Source: Thereva unica (Eukaryota; Arthropoda; Insecta; Diptera; Therevidae). Taken from it: a stretch of 64,000 nucleotides of DNA. Below the pieces are notes generated by a model. The model saw only the letters and a program-made list of their open reading frames with translations. It ran no database searches and was not told where the DNA came from. Shown here in pieces: positions 1-10,620 of this stretch. The translations under genes and the position numbers were made by a program. Where the stretch lies: positions 62,001 to 126,000 of the forward strand of contig CATLJY010000146.1 in the NCBI GenBank assembly GCA_949987705.1. Reading direction: 5' to 3'. Positions within the stretch are counted from its first letter, which is position 1. Every line of letters begins with the position of its first letter.

Positions 1-520
1 CAAGCTGAAGAATAATACCTTTATATCCTTATTTTTTTAACAAATAAAACAAGTCCACTTTACCTAAATTACCTAAAAATTTCTTCTTTCTTCAGTTATA
101 TTTATATTATATCCCTCTATATACATTTACGCACATTATACAACAATAAGCTAAGACGCAAAGCCACCAAGGCACCCCTGCATAATGATAATACCGTATA
201 TTTTTTGGAGGTCCCTAGGGACCTTGTATAGCACCGTCGCGACTGTCACTGATTGGAGGGTTAACGACATCAAGGCGCATAAAAGATTTAAACTCTACGC
301 TCTATTGCTGAGGAAATAAACTTAATTCAATGTAATAACTGTGTTATTTAAACCAGAGAAAATTAAAAGATATAAAGATATAAACATTACATAGATCTGG
401 GTGCCATGTAAATGTCAGGTAAATGATATTGGAAGCAAGCGGTGACGCTAATAAAGCTGCCTTTCTAATATCACCTCACCCAGATCTCATCCACAAAAAT
501 GATTTAAAGCCTAATTATAA
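1..520. other. AT-rich intergenic DNA with one small hairpin
   Basis: No coding region is supported. Bases 393-487 form a short imperfect inverted repeat: AGATCTGGGTG at the left and its complement at the right, with GATATT/AATATC nested inside. This could be a tiny MITE or just a hairpin. Nothing else is visible. Confidence 0.5.
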
Positions 521-1918
521 CTAGCTGTGATGTGGGTGTGACCCTTTCGTTCCACACGATAAACTTTCCAGTATGATGAACGAAGATGGAATAAATTGAC
601 TTCTTTCAAAATAGTTATTAGTTTAGCACTAGTGGAAAATTGGCTAGTATCAGAACTGATGACAAAGCAATCCCGAGAGAAGCTAGTTCAAATAACTATA
701 ACAGTAGTAAATCCACAAGATTTTTCTAGAGAATTTCCACTGTATTTCGTTCGCTGCACTAAAGCGGGTGTTCAAATTCGTATTGAGCGGGCTGAAGCGC
801 AAATTGACAAACTGAGAAGCGAATGACTTCATTTGGAAATTCCAAAGCTTTCCGGAGATATTAGCAAAACTGCAACTGTTAAGTACTTGTCAGACTTAAC
901 CAAAAAGAACAAATTTTGCGGTAACTACTGGAAATCCCGGGATGAACCGCAATTTTCTGAAACTGTATCACGCGTAGAAAACAATTCCCCGTCAAAAAGT
1001 GCTAATCCAAGGTTTGAAAAATTCTCGCTGTTTGTAAAGGGTAACGAAAGTTTTGCACGATTTTGAAAGGTTGTCGGATTTTGACAAGTGATGTTTTATT
1101 CGAAGGCTATCGCTGTGCAGAACCCAAAAAAGATCACTTCGTTTAGAACGGGTCTCATTCCATTGAGTTTATTAGATATTAGCAAAACTTCTCAATTTAA
1201 GGTCTTTCTGACAATTAGTCGAAGTTTTTCTATTTAAACAAAAAAGGCCCGACCGAATATTATGAAATTTTTTCAGAGCATTTCTTCGTTAATATTTTTT
1301 TTTAGGCACCTCAATGAAGTCGATATAGTATTTAGTTCGCGCGGTATCGTGCAGGTACAAAAATCATAAACGTCGTTTAAACAAAAAAAAACGGTTCGAC
1401 CGAATTTTATGAAAACCTTTTCAGATCATATCTTGGTTAATACTTTTCGAACGTGCAGATACAAAAATCACTTATGTCATTTAAACCAAAAAACCACTCG
1501 TCCGAATATTATAAAAATCTTTGCAGATATTATTGTCGCTAATACGCTTTGAACGGCATCTCAAGTAAGTCAATATCTTTCGTGGTTCGGGCGATATCGT
1601 GCAGGTATAAAAATCACTTACGCCGCTTAAACAAAAAACGGCTCGGCCGAATTTTATGAAAATTTTTTCAGATAATTCCATTAATACGCTTCGAAGTCGG
1701 TATCTTTTTCTTTTTCAACGAAGTCGGTATCTTTTTCGGTTCGCGCGGTATCGTACAGGAAAAAATGACCACATACGTACGCACACACACACACACTTCC
1801 TGCCAATTTTTTGCTTAAAATGCCCCTGGGACCTTGAAAGATGAAAATACGTCGAAAATTTCGATTTCGATTTTCGGACCGATCACAATAACTTCCTATA
1901 CTGGGAAGTTAATAAGGA
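521..1918 (-). mobile_element. Non-autonomous Helitron (HINE/DINE-1-like), copy 1
   Basis: Read on the minus strand it starts with TC after an A and ends with CTAG before a T, the Helitron insertion rule. Near the 5' end is the dyad AACTTCCCAGTATAGGAAGTT-like sequence, and near the 3' end the partly complementary ATACTGGAAAGTT (ATACTGGGAAGTT in copy 2), so it has subterminal inverted repeats as in Helentron-associated elements. A short hairpin precedes the end. Between them lie a (CA)n tract and ~140-bp minisatellite units. A second copy in the opposite orientation lies at 22625-23675. The stretch 596-1066 holds two open frames with no recognised domain, and I do not call them genes. Confidence 0.75.
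1240..1780 (-). repeat. Minisatellite inside Helitron copy 1 (~140-150 bp units)
   Basis: Recurring blocks contain a GGTATCGTGCAGGTA-like core, AAAATCAC(T/A)TACGTC, CAAAAAACGGCTCG and CGAATTTTATGAAAA, followed by TCAGAT and TTCGAACGGC. There are about four degenerate units. The same unit is present in the reverse orientation at 22.8-23.4 kb. Confidence 0.7.
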
Positions 1919-3793
1919 TCTAAAAGTATCCTTCTATCTCTCTGTTTAAAAAAAAAAATTATTACGTTATCGTCGTACATTTTTTTTCTTTCGCAAATAC
2001 CCTGAATCTTAGTGGATAGTGGGGATAGCCCCCACTCAAGAAGAATTTTTTTCTCCAGACCCATCCAGAAATCATCCTTGAAAATAATAGCCACGTAGTC
2101 CAACAGTCCAATTGAACGTCTGATGACCTATACAAATTTGTGGGAAATGAGTATTTTAAATCTTAAAAACGGCGATATCCCATAAATGGCAACTCGTACT
2201 GGAAAATGTATGATATCATTTAAACTAGATCTACAAACTTTGTAAACAATATTTTATGATAGAACTTGCTGTTTAAAAAATATTAGCCAAAAACAGGATT
2301 TTCTGTTTTTAGGGGGTTGTTTTTTGGGTAGGGTACAACCAATTTTCCGAAACTTTTTTTTAACATATTCTACTCATTAAAAACAATTTTTTTAAAAAAA
2401 ATTTCGTGAGTTAACATTTAGTTAGAGGTCTGCATTCGAATTTTGCTCTGACGACTGCACTAATTCTAGTGGCATTACAAACTCACCTTAAATCATAGTA
2501 ACCGGATCTCAATATTTGGCGAAATTAATATTTCAGCAAATCCCCAACCCAAAACCCGAACAATTTTTATTTTAACACCACTACAAAATGAAATCCCGTT
2601 TGGTTAAAAATCAGCTAGTACTTACCCAATCTTTACAAAAACAGTTTGTATAGAAAGTCTGAAAAAGAACAGAAAAAAATGTAAAAATATGTGTGGTTCT
2701 TTTATTGAGTCTTACAATTTATAAGGAATTTTTAAAATACCAAAAGACTAAAACAACAAGCTAACTGTAGTCCGGTTTCTTCTGGCAGGTGATTTAGTTC
2801 AATAAATTACGCAATAATACATATTATTTTGAAGGTCTGAAAATTTAAACTTATCTCAAAAGAAAAATGGCCAATTTTTTTAAGCTTTTAACAGTTTTGT
2901 ACTTCTCAAACAAGCTTGGCAAAAAAAGTGGAGCTGATCAGCCCAAGCACTAGACCCTGTTTCCACTCGAAGCTTAAGAAGATTTATTTGCAATTTAGGA
3001 TTTCTTATGGAGAACCTTAATTTAAATGAATGTCTTTCGGAAATCCCAAAAAAAGACTGGTTGCATTTAATTAGTATTCGGCTTTTTCGAGTAATTTATT
3101 AGATCTGGAGTATAAACAATGAGCAATTCACGAAACTTGACGACGTGCAAGTTTCATGTTGAATTCAGTTTTTGCCCAAGAACAAGGAAATAGCCACAAG
3201 ACGGTGTTTGTGTCCTTGTTGGTTGAAATTTCTTTCTGCTGTATTATGATATTCTAACCAAGAATATAAATTATGATCCATTCATCAAAATCCATGGCAC
3301 AATGACAGTTGTTTTTATTGTTTGGTGTGCTTGTTAAGTTACCATTAAAAGTTTGAGCAGAACAGAAATGTTTTTCAACCCCACGAGTCTCAGATATCTT
3401 ATATATTAATAGGCAAACAAAAAGTTTGTACACGCTAAGGCTTTTTTGTTCGTGGACCGATTTCGTTTAAATTTTCAGAAAATGTTCTTTTTATGGCATA
3501 GTTTTGTAATAAGGAATTTCAACGAAATCGATTCACGAATAAAAAAGTTATAGCGATTTTAATTTTTCGGATTTTAAAAAGCCGTTGGAAAATTTGAATT
3601 TTTTGTGAGCGTCAATGTAGAGCTGAGTAGCCTACGATTGACACAAATGCCGTTTCAGTGAAGCGAATGAGAAACAGAGAAAAACAAGCGTTTGTGTGGA
3701 TTTTTGGCGGCATAACTGACATAACAAAACTCGGTCACTTTGTGCGTGCATTTTTTTATACTCTTTTGCGTATAGTATTTGAGTTGTATGGTG
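1919..3793. other. No gene seen
   Basis: AT-rich sequence with frequent stops in all frames, no domain, no clear tandem or inverted repeat and no RNA gene that I can recognise. Confidence 0.5.
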
Positions 3794-3796
3794 TAA

Positions 3797-4487
3797 TGCC
3801 CGCTACACACTATCGTCGTTTTACTCCGCGTACGTCGAACGTCTTTGTCCGTACGACGAACGACGATAAAAAATTGCAGTGTGGATGGCAACGCCGCCGC
3901 GTTTTTCGCCATAGCGAAAAATCAAATCCGTTTTGATTTTTCTCCGTTCGCTGTACGCTGTACGCTGAACGACGATAGTGTGTATGAAAACTGGACGTCG
4001 TCGTTCGTCATAAAGCAGTGAAGTAGTTGTGCACTGACATTTTAAATTATGGCGGACCTGAGATATTGCTCAAGAGAATTTATTTTCGAGTTTATTAATT
4101 CAGAGTCGTTCGTGTGGAGAAATAGATTTCCTCAATGTAGTATCTTGCTTTTGAATAAAAGGCGTAACCACCTTTAAAAGTTCCTTATAGCAGTCTGCAT
4201 TCATTCTTAAATAATTCCTCCAATCATCAGGCTCTAACGACAGTTCATTTAAAGGGCTCACATGTAAAAATTCATTCCTTTTTAATAACCAGGGTTTGCA
4301 CCATATACGTTTTTTCCTTCCTCTTCCAGCAAGAACCGCCGCTACTGCTAACAAAGTATTTTCGTCCATTATACTACGCGAACTTAACGACGAGTAATGT
4401 GTATAGAATAGAGGCGTACGTCGTTCGTCGTTCGGACAACGCTGTTCGACGAACGCGGAGTAAAACGACGATAGTGTGTAGCGGGCT
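3797..4487. mobile_element. Internally deleted PIF/Harbinger-like element
   Basis: The 691-bp element has long terminal inverted repeats sharing GCCCGCTACACACTATCGTC at both ends. It is flanked by TAA at 3794-3796 and 4488-4490, the TWA target duplication typical of PIF/Harbinger elements. Further inverted copies of GTCGTTCGTCGTTCG-like sequence lie inside the arms and may be transposase-binding repeats. The centre encodes a transposase N-terminal fragment on the minus strand (4100-4369). Confidence 0.8.
4100..4369 (-). pseudogene. PIF/Harbinger transposase N-terminal fragment
   Basis: The ATG-started frame has 89 codons. It begins MDENTLLAVAAVLAGRGRKK and continues with RIWCKPWL, then a segment with EPDDWRNYLRMNADCYKELL. 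This layout (a basic start, a W-x-x-PWL-like motif, then F/Y-R-M-x-x-x-x-F/Y-x-x-LL) is that of the N-terminal helix-turn-helix region of HARBI1-like insect transposases. Family proteins are about 350-400 residues long, and the DDE nuclease domain is absent. The fragment sits inside terminal inverted repeats with TAA duplications, which agrees with this family. It cannot be a working transposase. It may persist only as cargo of a non-autonomous element. Confidence 0.7.
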
Positions 4488-4490
4488 TAA

Positions 4491-5461
4491 GGGGCGGCCG
4501 TTCGTTTTTTGGCGAATGCCTTTAGAAATTTTAATTAATTCATTTAAGTGTGTTTTGAATGTTATTCTGCGTAATTTTTATTCGTTTTCGTATGGTTCTC
4601 GGAATCTGAGTTGTATTTTTGTCATTCCAAACAGTTAACTGCGAATTTTGAGTGCAATTTATCGGTGAGTACTTACGTTTTTTCCGCGTTTTCTTTTAAA
4701 AATGCCAAGACAACGACGGGGACACTCGAATGTCGATTTTAGATCGCTTCGCGAAAATACTAGAAGTTGCGTTAGAAATTTACGTAGTGTTAATGAAATG
4801 AATGTTGCAAATAATGAATTGAATAGTGGTGTGAATGAAATGCATGTTGATGCATTTCATAATGAAATGTTTGTTGGTGGTGTTGCACCTTTAGAAATTT
4901 TGACTGATTCTTTTAAATGTGCTTTGAATGTTATTCCGGTTAATTTGATTCGTTTTCGTGTGGTTCTTTTATTATGAGTTGTCATTTTTGTCGTGCCAAA
5001 CATTTTCTGACTGAAGTAACTTTACGTAATACTGAGGCATTTTCTTTGTGTTGTCATAAAGGCAAAGTTAATCTACCTCCACTTTCTCAAAATTACTTTT
5101 TCAATAATTTTTTTGAAGGATTAACTTCGAATGAAAGTGGTATTAAAAATCGTTCTAAATTTTTTTTTGCAAATATTCGTTCGTATAATGCTGCCTTTGC
5201 AATGATTAGCTCTGAGTGTAATTTGTCAAATGACACTGTAAATGTCATTTATCATTTTACCACATAGCCAAGCAAGACGTCATGGATGCGATTAAAAAAA
5301 TCCTGGGAAATTTTAGATGCTCTGGAGCGACAATGGAAATGTTGCGAATAATTTTTTTTTTAAATAAAAATATTTAAATTGAATTTAAAATCGAACAAAT
5401 CGTGAATTTTATATATTTATTGTTTTTGTGACCGAATTTCGGTAACGGGCATCCCAACTAG
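4491..5461 (+). mobile_element. Helitron remnant with 3' terminus
   Basis: The 3' end is clear: a perfect 6-bp hairpin ACCGAA-T-TTCGGT at 5431-5443, 14 bases before CTAG (5458-5461), which is followed by T. The body encodes the N-terminal zinc-finger region of a Helitron Rep-helicase. An internal direct duplication is visible: 4518-4632 and 4890-5003 share CCTTTAGAAATTTT, TTTGAATGTTATTC and ATTCGTTTTCGT in the same order. The 5' TC end was not located. The left edge is set only by the neighbouring Harbinger-like element. Confidence 0.65.
4702..5267 (+). pseudogene. Helitron Rep/helicase N-terminal zinc-finger region, broken
   Basis: The first frame (4702-4977, ATG) begins MPRQRRGHSNVDFRSL. 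The second (4974-5267) carries the Helitron signature C-H-F-C-R-A-K-H, then E-A-F-S-L-C-C-H-K-G-K-V-N-L-P, then F-F-A-N-I-R-S-Y-N-A-A-F-A. These correspond to the first zinc motif, the CCxxGKVxLP motif and the FRxNIRxYNxxxAF motif of autonomous Helitron proteins. The two frames overlap by four bases, so one frameshift separates them. The rolling-circle nuclease and helicase domains are missing. Family proteins exceed 1,000 residues, so this is a truncated relic. Confidence 0.8.
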
Positions 5462-6070
5462 TATAGCATAAATATCTATGTCAGCTGTTGCTATTAATTT
5501 AAAGAATAGTGCCGATTAACAGTGACGTAAATTATAAATTCTAAGGCTTTGTTTTTCAACCAGGGATCCGCGACCCACAAGGGGGTCGCCATTAGATATT
5601 AAGTGGTCACAATCTGGCAATAAAATTAATAAACAATGTATTCTAAATTATAATCAAAGGGTACCTTCAGAGTGTATTTGCTATATTTACGAAGCGGACG
5701 AATGTTGAAAGATTTTGGTTCAGGGTTTGAAAGCAAAGTAAACTTAAAGCAAAGCAGATGTTTTTAAACTTACTTTGCCGTAGACTGTGAAAGTTTCTTG
5801 TTGCTGTTTGCTGCAAAAGCTGTTGCTTCCAAATTACTTAAAAGCTTTCGGGGGCATGCTGGCCGGCTGCGAATGCTTCCGCCACAGAGTACTTAATATA
5901 CAGAGGGAACAAGGAAGAACAAAATGTGTTATCAAATTATTTTAAAGTAAGCTTTTGGTAAGTTTTTTGTGAGAGACAATATCAAATTTGAAGAGAGAAA
6001 ATTCTGTCCAATTTAACTTTTTCTCGCGACTTCGTTCGCGCAGCAACAAGCGCCGGGCAGAGGGTCTTAC
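5462..6070. other. No gene; hAT-like terminal remnant
   Basis: No coding region is supported. Bases 5546-5590 read TTTTTCAACCAGGGATCCGC followed by GACCC and GGGGGTCGCC, which resembles the end of hAT elements that start CAGxGGTTCTCAACC with a GGTCGCGACCC palindrome. No partner end was found. Around 5886-5916 the string ACAGAG...ATACAGAGGGAACAA recurs inverted near 16141-16175. Confidence 0.4.
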
Positions 6071-7250
6071 CAGAGATAACATAATACTCCGTATAAAGAT
6101 GCGACAGCTAGAACAAAAAAGCCGAACGCTTTTTGCCTCGGCAGACCTCTGAGATTGCCTCCCCCTTTGCAACATGCAACATATTCGAGTGTCTAGCTAC
6201 ACAAGGAGGCGAACGTGGTCACGGTCCGCAGCACAAGAGATGCGGTGAGTTTGTGGATAAGGAAGCTAGAATTTTAGGGGGGCAAGGAAAGGAACTGACA
6301 ACAGAATGTTTCTCGCAACATCTTTCTTTCTTTCTCATCTTTCAAACGTTTGCCTCTAGCTCTACATTGAAGGATTTCCCTGATGCTTTGTATTTTAACT
6401 ATTTCTTAGAACATTCCGTGTATTTTTTTAATGACTGTCTGAGATCCACTATCAATTTCACTTGATTTCAAATTCTTGGTGAGAGGGTTTGCGATAGAAA
6501 AGAAAGCTGAAAGTAGCACCAATTTCTTCTGCTTCAATAAGGCTTTAATACGTGATATACAATATAGTATTATTAGTAAGAATAAAACTATAGTATTATT
6601 AGTAAGAACGAAACTTTTATTTTTGGACTATCTTTTGGAATAATAACTTGATCGAAAACTACCCTTATTACTAAATTTTAGGGTTTCACACTTGCTCTAT
6701 TTGTGGCCCAAAGTCAACCCTGTCAGACCCGCGGATCCCACCCCTACAGCCACTGCTGAAGTTAAATTATTTTCTTATGTCCAAAATAAAGGTTTCACTG
6801 CCAATTTTTAATGAACAAGAGCATATGTATATTTCATATAAGACATGGTTTCTAAAACATGCCTATCCCTCAGGTAGAAGCCACCCCACCTCTAGGGGAT
6901 GAAAACTAAATTATTTAATTTTATACCTAAACTTCAATTAAATAATTTAGCTCTCACCGCTAATGGTGCGGGTGATTTCCGATGCCCGAGAGCAGAGGTA
7001 TCGTTTCCAAAATTTATTTTTAATCTAATAGGTGTATGTTAGGGTTTGTCAGTTTTTAAAAACCGGTTTTTACAAGAAAATTTTGTAATTCGAAATTCGG
7101 GGTTTCCAGTAAAAACAAAACGGTTTTAAATTTATACATTGCACTTCTTCTGACAGCTACATTGAGTTATCCGAACAGATATTATCAAACTTATATAATC
7201 TATAGAAGATGAGATGTTAGAATAAGTAACGAAGAAGAAAATTAAGACAT

Positions 7251-9272
7251 ATGTGTGTATCTATTACAACACTTAATAAGTTCATCATAACAGACAGGCC
7301 CAACAGATGGTTTAATCAGGAGTGTATGCATGCAATCAGAAACAAAGAAGCCGCCTTTCGAGCTTACAAGAGCTCCCCGAGTGAATCGCTCCGTGAAGAG
7401 TATATAAAACTAAGAAATTCCTGTAAAGTCACCATCAGGAACGTCAAAAATTCATTTGACAGTAAGTTGAGAAGTAAACTCTTTAATGCAACCTCTGGTA
7501 GCAAAAACTACTGGTCCTTGGTAAGTGCCATAAAAAAGAATTTCACTGCATCTACAACACCTTCATTCATTCACGATAAGAAGGTGATAACAGACAGAAA
7601 AGCCAAGGTCGATTTATTAGCATCTCTGTTTGCTTCAAATTCTTCCCTACCCGAAACTGATGCGCTACCCCCAGTTCTCGAGCACAATGCTCACTTAATG
7701 GACAGGGTTTTCTTCAGGACTCGCGAGGTGTACAGGTGCCTCAAGGAGCTCGATGTCAACAAATCCACTGGACCCGATAATATACCCCCTATCGTCTTAA
7801 AACAATGCGCCTCACCTTTGGCTAAACCTCTGCGCAAACTTTTTGCCCTATCATACTCATCCGGAGTTTACCCAGACTCTTGGAAACTCGCCCATGTTCA
7901 GCCAATTCCGAAAAAAGGTGAAGCCAGCGACCCCTTAAACTACCGCCCAATAGCAATTACTTCTATTCTCTCCAAAACCATGGAGACGATAATCAACAAA
8001 AAGCTTATGGGATATCTAGAATCCAACCTACTCATAAACGACAGACAATATGGCTTCCGCCAGAAAAGATCCACTGGCGATCTTTTAGTCTGTCTTACAG
8101 AACACCTCAGCCGTAGTCTGCATGGATATGGCGAGTCTAGTTTGGTTGCTCTAGATATCTCCAAGGCTTTCGATAGAGTTTGGCACTCAGCCCTGTTAGC
8201 CAAACTCAAAGCTATTGGAGTCGACTCACTTCTACAGAAGTGGATCAAGAATTTCCTTTTCGGTCGTTCAATCAAAGTAGTATTGGATGGCGTCAAATCC
8301 GCATCCCACCCGATCTCGGCGGGGGTCCCCCAGGGGTCAATCTTATCACCGGCCCTACTCCTTATCTTTATAAATGACCTTCTTTCAATCCCCTCCCACC
8401 CACTTCTCAGCTTCGCTGACGACGGTACTTTACGGTACTCGTACAGCTTCGATACAAGGCAGACTCATGCCAGATCCTGTCTTGATGATCGCGAACGTAT
8501 GTCCAACTCTATTAATAACGACATTGTACTCATTCTTGAGTGGGAAAAGAAGAATCGTGTTGAATTCAACCCCGCCAAAACCAAGTACTGTCTTATCTCC
8601 AAAAAGAAGTTCAACACCCCTCCACCCTTGAAAGTGAATGAAGTTCAACTAATGGCCGAACCATCCTTACACATCTTAGGCGTGACATTAGCCAAAGACT
8701 TGCGATGGAATGACCACATATTCCAAATCGCCAAACAAGGATCTCAGTGCTTGGGATTTCTTAAGAGGTGTAAGTTCCTCCTCCAGCCATCGGCCCGTGC
8801 TGTTATTTATAAATCCTACATTCGGCCTCTTCTTGAATATAACTCCCTCGTTTGGGGCGGCGCTCCAATAACCACCTTGGCATGGTTAGATAAGGTCCAA
8901 AAAAAGGCCCTTAAATTAATTGATGACGATACCGCTTGCTCCACCATCGACCCCCTCAGCCACCGTAGGAATGTAGCAGCACTGACAAAATTTTATCGCT
9001 ACTATCATAGTGACTGTTCCTCCGAGCTAAACGCTCTCCTGCCTCCACGGCATTCTTATACCCGCAACACCAGATTAGCCCACTCGTCTCATTCCCTCCA
9101 CCTGCAACTCCCCCTTTCACGCACTCAACAAGATATGAATTCGTTTGTTAATAGAACAACTCGGCTGTGGAATAATCTCTCGCAGTCAGTATATCCGAGC
9201 TCCTACAACATCCAAGAGTTCAAACGCAGGGTTCATCACCACCTTCTTCAATTCCCTCCCGTTCCTTTATAA
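7251..9272 (+). CDS. Non-LTR retrotransposon reverse transcriptase, 5'-truncated
   Basis: The frame starts at a true ATG and has 673 codons without interruption. The N-terminal ~100 residues form the linker before the RT domain (RWFNQECMHAIRNKEAAFRAYK). RT motifs follow in order: STGPDNIPP (~175), IPKKGEASDPLNYRPIAITS (~225), QYGFRQKRST (~270), the catalytic LDISKAFDRVWH (~302), GVPQGSILSP (~360) and the catalytic FADDGTL (~390). A LINE C-terminal region follows (YIRPLLEYNSLVWG, then RTTRLWNNLS). The APE endonuclease and any ORF1 are absent upstream, so this copy is 5' truncated, as is common for target-primed insertions. The catalytic aspartates are intact. The tail ends at about 9402 in ATAAAAAAAAA. 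The clade lies within the Jockey/CR1/I assemblage and I cannot narrow it. Confidence 0.85.
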   Translation: MCVSITTLNKFIITDRPNRWFNQECMHAIRNKEAAFRAYKSSPSESLREEYIKLRNSCKVTIRNVKNSFDSKLRSKLFNATSGSKNYWSLVSAIKKNFTASTTPSFIHDKKVITDRKAKVDLLASLFASNSSLPETDALPPVLEHNAHLMDRVFFRTREVYRCLKELDVNKSTGPDNIPPIVLKQCASPLAKPLRKLFALSYSSGVYPDSWKLAHVQPIPKKGEASDPLNYRPIAITSILSKTMETIINKKLMGYLESNLLINDRQYGFRQKRSTGDLLVCLTEHLSRSLHGYGESSLVALDISKAFDRVWHSALLAKLKAIGVDSLLQKWIKNFLFGRSIKVVLDGVKSASHPISAGVPQGSILSPALLLIFINDLLSIPSHPLLSFADDGTLRYSYSFDTRQTHARSCLDDRERMSNSINNDIVLILEWEKKNRVEFNPAKTKYCLISKKKFNTPPPLKVNEVQLMAEPSLHILGVTLAKDLRWNDHIFQIAKQGSQCLGFLKRCKFLLQPSARAVIYKSYIRPLLEYNSLVWGGAPITTLAWLDKVQKKALKLIDDDTACSTIDPLSHRRNVAALTKFYRYYHSDCSSELNALLPPRHSYTRNTRLAHSSHSLHLQLPLSRTQQDMNSFVNRTTRLWNNLSQSVYPSSYNIQEFKRRVHHHLLQFPPVPL

Positions 9273-9433
9273 CCCCTCCAACCCCCTCCCCGTACTAAGC
9301 TTACTACTAGACATTGCACCATGACGTGACAAATGACATGACGGACTAGTAGTACAAAGGGTGATTCCTGAGCTTAGCACTGCCACATAAAAAAAAATAT
9401 AGATGGCCCCACTACTGTCATATCCATAGAATT

Positions 9434-10620
9434 GTTTTTATATGGCAGTGCTAAGCTCAGGAATCACCCTTTGTACTACCAGTGCGTCATGTCGTTTATC
9501 GTCATGGTGCAATGTCTAGCACAAGCTTAGTACGGGGGGGGGGAATAGGTTAAGGGTTATGAGGGTTCGAAGGGGTGTTGGAGAAGAGGACGATGAACCC
9601 TGCGTTTGAACTCTAGGATGTTGTATGATCTCGGAAATACTAGCTGCGAGAGATTATTCCACAGTCGAGTTGTTCTATTTACAAACGAATTCATATCTTG
9701 TTGAGTGCGTGAAAGGGGGAGTTGAAGGTAGAAGGAATGAGACGAGTGGGCTAATCCAGTGTTGTGGTTATAAGATTGCCGTGGAGGCAGGAGAGCGTTT
9801 ATTTCGGAGGAGCAGTCGCTATAATAGTAGCGATAAAATTTTGTCAGTGCTGCTACATTCCTACAGTGGCTCAAGGGGTCGATGGTGGAGCAGGCGGTGT
9901 CGTCATCAATTAATTTAAGTGCGCTTTTTTGCTCTTTATCTAACCATACCAAGGTGGTTATCGAATCGCCGCCCCAAACGAGGGAGTAGTATTCGAGAAG
10001 AGGCCGAATGTAGGATTTATAAATAACAGCACGAGCCGATGGCTGGAGGAGGAACTTGCACCTCTTAAGAAATCCCAAGCACTGGGATCCTTGTTTGGCG
10101 AATTGGAATATGTGGTCATTCTATCGCAAGTCTTTGGCTAATGTCACGCCTAAGATGTGTAGGGATGGGTCGGCCATTAGTTTAACGTCATCCACTGTTA
10201 AGGATGGTGAAGTGTTGAGCTTTTTGTTTCGAAATAAGACAGTACTTAGTTTTGGTGGAGTTGAATTCGACACGATTCTTTTTTCCCCACTCTAGAATGA
10301 GATTAATGTCGTTATTAATAGAATTGAACATTAATTCACGATCATCAAGACAGATCTGGCATGAGTCTGTCTTCTATCGTAGCTGTAAGAGTAACGTAGG
10401 GTATCGTCGTCAGCAAAGCTGAGAAGTGGGTTGGAGGGGATCGAAAGTAGGTTATTTATAAAGATAAGAAATAGGGCCGGTAATAAAATCGATCCTTGGG
10501 GGACCCCCGAAGAGATAGGGTGGGGTTCAGATTTGACGGGGAAGCCAACCGTTGAATTGGCCATCTACTAAGTAGACATCTGCCAGGAAAGCCGTCCAAA
10601 GTGACAAAACATGAAAAATT
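9434..10620 (-). pseudogene. Second copy of the same LINE, 5'-truncated and decayed
   Basis: The minus frame 9557-10078 matches the C-terminal third of the plus-strand LINE (LLEYYSLVWGG, LIDDDTACSTIDPLSH, RTTRLWNNLSQ) with scattered substitutions. The frame 10331-10564 carries GVPQGSILLPALFLIFINNL and FADDDTL. Frameshifts separate them, and upstream of about 10620 similarity is lost. The 3' UTR (9434-9540) matches the plus-strand copy, including CAAAGGGTGATTCCTGAGCT on this strand, and ends in ATATAAAAAC. The copy faces the first one tail to tail. Confidence 0.8.

Noticed and set aside
596..1066. Two small genes
   Set aside because: Non-ATG or weak starts, no domain, lying inside a non-autonomous Helitron.
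3655..3936. Overlapping 85- and 92-codon frames on both strands
   Set aside because: They cover the left TIR of the Harbinger-like element, have no domain and reflect its symmetric repeats.
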